This document shows, piece after piece, positions 60,644 through 64,000 of a DNA stretch of 64,000 nt. This DNA comes from Chromobotia macracanthus. Its lineage: Eukaryota > Chordata > Actinopteri > Cypriniformes > Botiidae. The notes under the pieces are model-generated. The model saw nothing but the letters and a program-made list of their open reading frames with translations, made no database searches and was not told the DNA's origin. The stretch is taken from contig JAZGTH010000087.1 in assembly GCA_036877525.1 (NCBI GenBank), forward strand, positions 2,212,001 through 2,276,000, in the 5' to 3' direction. Position numbers and translations under genes: made by a program. Position 1 is the stretch's first letter. Each line of letters starts with the position of its first letter.

Positions 60644-62821
60644 ACCCTTCTGTACACACATCGGCGCAAAATAGGAAATACGGCTGTTATTAAAACACTG
60701 TCATTTTTAAAGTATTGGTGTTAATTAAATAAGAAATAGTACTGTATAGAACAGCAGGGAACTGCTGTACTTTTCTAGTAATGGTATACTGTGCAAGACT
60801 AGGGGAGACAAATTCTGATGTTCACATGTGGGCAACGATGCTCAAAAGCCTTGTTTATACTTTTGCATGGCTCCACAACGAGGAATTTATACTTGCCGCA
60901 CTCTCTGTTCTCGCTAAAATACTTGCTATTTTCTGAAAGACGGGGCAACTTGCAGTAATCGAGTTTAAACCAACGCAAAGTAGTAGACAGAAGTAGCTTA
61001 CTGAGACAACACTTGCATTTGTAACATTATAACTAAATATATAAACATGAACGTGAATAAAACAACAATATCTTAAATACTCCTTTATTTAACATTATCA
61101 TTTCAATACATTCAAGTTTAATATAAATTAAACCAAAACAGAAATCTGAAGTCTTTGGTTTTACTCCTTATCCAACAGTTTGTTCAAAAGTAATATAAGC
61201 TAATAGTTTTAACTAGTACACTTTCCATACATCACTTTAAAAGTTTCAGCTAAAGATTCTATGCATTGTTCCACATAGATTGACCATGAGGTGCAAAGAT
61301 GTGCCTGCTCAGCTAGAATCGCCTTGAGGTCGGTCATTTTCAGATACGGAGCCGTGCTGAAAGTTAGTAGTGCCATGCAAAACGGGGTCTTGTGCACTCA
61401 ATGTGCACGACTGCTCACTCTGCGATGATGTCTTTCACCACACACACATTATCGCGCTCATGCAGACGTGTCAGGTATAAAGCAGGATTAATACTACAGC
61501 TCATTAGTTTGAGACACATTCTAGCATTCTGTCCACGGGAAAACTCACGGCTGTGTTAAATAAAAGAGTGACCCGGCATGCCTGTGCAATTATTCCAATT
61601 ATACAATCCATCTGTTAAAAGAGAGAAAAGTCACTTCACACAGGTGAAGAATGTTAGTATAATAACTCTGGCTCCGTGGGGTGCAAATGAAATATTGGAT
61701 TCTTCATTAAAATTCCCAGCGGATGCTGAGAGATCATTATAAATCCTTAATCAGTTTTCCTGTGCAGAAGAGAATCAGGCTGTTGACACATCTATTATCT
61801 TTCTGTCTCTGATTTTATTTACCAGATAGCTTGAGCTCTTTGATAATTGTCATTATCCAATAAGAGGCTTCACATGGGAATAATGAAACATAACAGATGT
61901 CAAAGAGTCAATTCTTTGTCTTATATAATGGCATAAATGTGCTGGATCATTTCAATTCCTACAGCATACATTAAACATCCCATTATATCCATATATTCAT
62001 ATATCATTTACAATGCATTTTCACATCAGTACTCTGTAATAATATTTCACAGTGAACAGTGATAACTATGTTAGAGCTGCAATAAGCAGCCGGTTGCCCT
62101 GTAAATGACGTATGCTGTTTTGAATGTCTGCTCAGACACACATTGGCTATTTGATCTGTTTTTCAATTTGTTAATAAGATCATGTGTAGATCATGTCAGA
62201 TCATGTCAGAATAATGTTGTGTGTTACTGACAAGATCATGCAGAGTTCCTCAATGTAAACTCAAGATCACAATGCAAATAAAATGTCACAAGGGCGCATT
62301 AATGGCTACTTAAGCAAAACTGTTAAAAGGCGACCAGCTACATTCTGAGACAGCCCATGTTATAGAGCAGTTTCCAGTCATTTCTTCAACACAGTATTTA
62401 TCTTCCATTAATTCCCTTGTAGTAGCCTGGTGCTTGTTTTTTTATTTCTGCTTAGTATTTCTAGCCCACTCTCTTCGTAGTTTCTTCCGTCACGCCCGTC
62501 TCATTCTCATACTAAGCAGTATGTAAATAATATGAAGCAGCAGAAGGGGGCTGGATTTATTATTTTCCTAGAGTCCTCCTGGGAGATTAGAAATGACATG
62601 CGACGCAGTACTTCAGGGTGCTGAAGGGAGGCACACGGATAAGTAAAGGGCACGTGACACAGCCTATTCTATTTTTAACACCACAGACCGATGTTTGCCC
62701 TGAGGAGAATTATGGTGAAATACATTATGTTGATGAGATGAGTTTATGATGTTTTCTAAATGTTAATAAAATAAATAAATAAAATTAACATCTCTCAATG
62801 ACTGTTGTGTGTTACACAGTA

Positions 62822-63055
62822 CATTTAAAGGGAAAGTTCACTAAAGGCACTTTGTTTCTTCTGTTTGACCCAAAACAGGATGTTAGCAGAATGTCAGTGA
62901 CTAACATTCTGCTGAAATCCATTGTTACAGTTTCTATTCACTTTCATTCAACAGCATTTTCAAAAATGTTGTATCGTGTAGGTCATATGTGACTGGATTG
63001 ACATCAGGGTGAGTAAATAACGACAGCATTTTTGGGTGAACTGTACCTTTAAGAA
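62822..63055. mobile_element. decayed ttcaccc MITE
   Basis: The left end is atttaaagggaaagttcact. The right end runs cagggtgagtaaataacgac then agcatttttgggtgaactgt and acctttaag. The last 25 or so bases of the right end are an imperfect reverse complement of the left end. Same family as at 11,764. Confidence 0.6.
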
Positions 63056-63808
63056 AGATTGAAACAAAAGCAAAATTCCTCATTCGGGGCTGATCTTTAA
63101 AAGTGTGATGAAAACCTATTAAAACCAACAAGCCGTGAGGCCGCATGTCCTCCACAGCATGTCAGGTGAGGTCATGCAGACATCCCTAGAGTGCTCAGCA
63201 AGGGGCTTGGGTTGCTAATTAACACTCTCTAATTAACACGTAAGAGATCAAAGCTACTGACTCCCATCCCCTCAACCGAAAGAGACCCAGTGATGGAAAG
63301 GAGGATGGAGGACCATCTTTTCTCTGCATTAGGTGCTGTGTTGCTATTGAGTGAAGGATCTGAACCAGTTCAAATGCTAAAACATTTCTTTTCAACCTCA
63401 ATGTTGACGGCATGGCACAGCTCCAGTGCTGTTAACCTCATCCCTGTTTTCTGCTGTCCTGCTCAATCATGTCATCATATCTTTAAAGTGTTTTGCAAAT
63501 AAATAAGAATTATGAGGCCTGATTGTTGCTTTTTCAGTTTGCAAATGTAGTGGATCACTCAGTTGCAACAGATGACACAGAGCTAACCAACACACACGAT
63601 TAACAGGGCTGAAGTTTAGATACTGTATAATGTAGACTAATCTGGTATGGAATTTGTCAACCAAAGATGTTTGGTTGACCATTGACCCTCCACTTTGGCT
63701 GAAAAGGTGGAAGAATATCAGCTCTGTGTTATTCAAGTAAACTGTGTTAGAGCAGTCTTTGTTTCATTTATTCAGTACAGTCATGAATACATTCTTCTGT
63801 TTTCACAG

Positions 63809-64000
63809 ATTGTTTTTCGCAAGATTGCTGACGTGAAGAAGGAGGAAGAGGAGAGGAGACATCAGAAGAATGAAGTGACATTGTCCATCCCTGTGGACCA
63901 TCCTGTCCGTAAGCTGTTCCAAAAGTTCAAACAGCAGAAGGAGATGCGTACGCAAGGTTCTTCACAGTCTGAACTGGACAGGAACCAGTTTCAGGTGGAG
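63809..64000 (+). CDS. kcnh5: kcnh5 exon 11: start of C-terminal tail (cut by window edge)
   Basis: Encodes IVFRKIADVKKEEEERRHQK, NEVTLSIPVDHPVRKLFQKF, KQQKEMRTQGSSQSELDRNQ and FQVE, residues 675-738, still open at base 64,000. Acceptor ttttcacag. This is the basic/acidic helix after the cyclic-nucleotide-binding homology domain; the HPVRKLFQKFKQQKE stretch corresponds to the proximal C-terminal calmodulin-binding region described in EAG channels. It matches human KCNH5 well and differs from KCNH1. The remaining tail, with the tetramerising coiled coil, is outside the window. Confidence 0.94.
   Translation, partial: MVFRKIADVKKEEEERRHQKNEVTLSIPVDHPVRKLFQKFKQQKEMRTQGSSQSELDRNQFQVE

Larger units (their letters stand above)
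53412..63808 (+). other. kcnh5: kcnh5 intron 10
   Basis: 10,397 bp, donor gtaagc, acceptor ctgttttcacag. It holds a second SINE (55,190-55,312), a third gaacc repeat (55,617-55,845), a repeat fragment at 55,536-55,595, GT (57,417-57,446), ATT (59,248-59,268) and CA (60,610-60,642) microsatellites, a hairpin pair in a GC-richer patch (58,400-58,640) and a decayed MITE (62,822-63,055). The minus-strand open frame at 61,209-61,397 (62 codons) matches nothing I know. Confidence 0.9.
3573..64000 (+). other. kcnh5: kcnh5 gene span, exons 1-11 (3' end outside window)
   Basis: The eleven exons join in frame to give 738 codons of a Kv10-type (EAG) potassium channel alpha subunit. This is a tetrameric, depolarisation-activated, non-inactivating K+ channel of the plasma membrane, mainly neuronal. 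Domain order: N-terminal cap and PAS (about 1-135), S1-S4 voltage sensor (about 218-341), S5, pore and S6 (about 345-474), C-linker, cyclic-nucleotide-binding homology domain (about 550-660) and the start of the C-terminal tail. It is assigned to KCNH5 rather than KCNH1 because of KKTIDKVRQTFDNYESNCFE, the absence of the KCNH1 alternative insert after NVDE, LTCNLRKR instead of LTYNLRKR, and IPVDHPVRKLFQKFKQQKE. Human KCNH5 has 988 residues, so about 250 are missing off the right edge. Teleosts may carry two copies (a and b); which this is cannot be told. Confidence 0.93.

Noticed and set aside
61209..61397. 62-codon minus-strand open frame, considered as transposase remnant
   Set aside because: I could not match it to any transposase or host family; too short and isolated to call.

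Overview
This is vertebrate nuclear DNA, most likely from a teleost fish. It is AT-rich, with short coding exons bounded by GT/AG splice sites and separated by kilobase-scale introns. It carries tRNA-derived SINE relics, inverted-repeat MITEs opening with the ttcacccaaaa motif that is very common in zebrafish-type (otophysan) genomes, a decayed LINE and many microsatellites. The family and motif comparisons below are from memory; no alignment was run.

Two genes lie head to head. On the minus strand, 2077-2275 is the first coding exon of a Rho-family GTPase of the RhoJ/RhoQ (TCL/TC10) type, best called rhoj. On the plus strand, from 3573 to the window edge, eleven exons encode the first 738 residues of an EAG-type voltage-gated potassium channel, best called kcnh5 (EAG2, Kv10.2). 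All ten exon joins keep the reading frame, and the product is close to human KCNH5 along its length. Human KCNH5 and RHOJ are also divergent neighbours (14q23), which supports both names. The last ~250 residues of the channel lie beyond the window.

Layout: 1-2076 rhoj intron 1; 2077-2275 rhoj exon 1; 2276-3572 shared promoter interval (c-fos-type CArG box, CTTT microsatellite, perfect NRF1 palindrome, overlapping upstream ORF); then kcnh5 exon 1 (PAS cap), exons 2-4 (PAS domain), exon 5 (linker), exon 6 (S1-S3), exon 7 (S4, S5, pore), exon 8 (S6, C-linker), exons 9-10 (cyclic-nucleotide-binding homology domain) and exon 11 (start of the cytoplasmic tail). Intron 7 is 19.1 kb and interrupts the codon right after the pore segment.

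The most striking object is a minisatellite in intron 7 (35,234-39,048). It has about 158 near-perfect copies of a 24-bp unit, with variation confined to three adjacent bases, a single one-base insertion and a 20-unit (480-bp) higher-order duplication pattern. The very long open frames through it follow from its period being a multiple of three; they are not genes. Other items worth checking are two RFX X-box palindromes in intron 6, a possible in-frame alternative acceptor at exon 6, recursive-splice-like junctions, a sequence pair shared by introns 4 and 7, and several intronic blocks rich in transcription-factor motifs. I saw no CRISPR array, intact rRNA or tRNA gene, operon or intact mobile-element gene.
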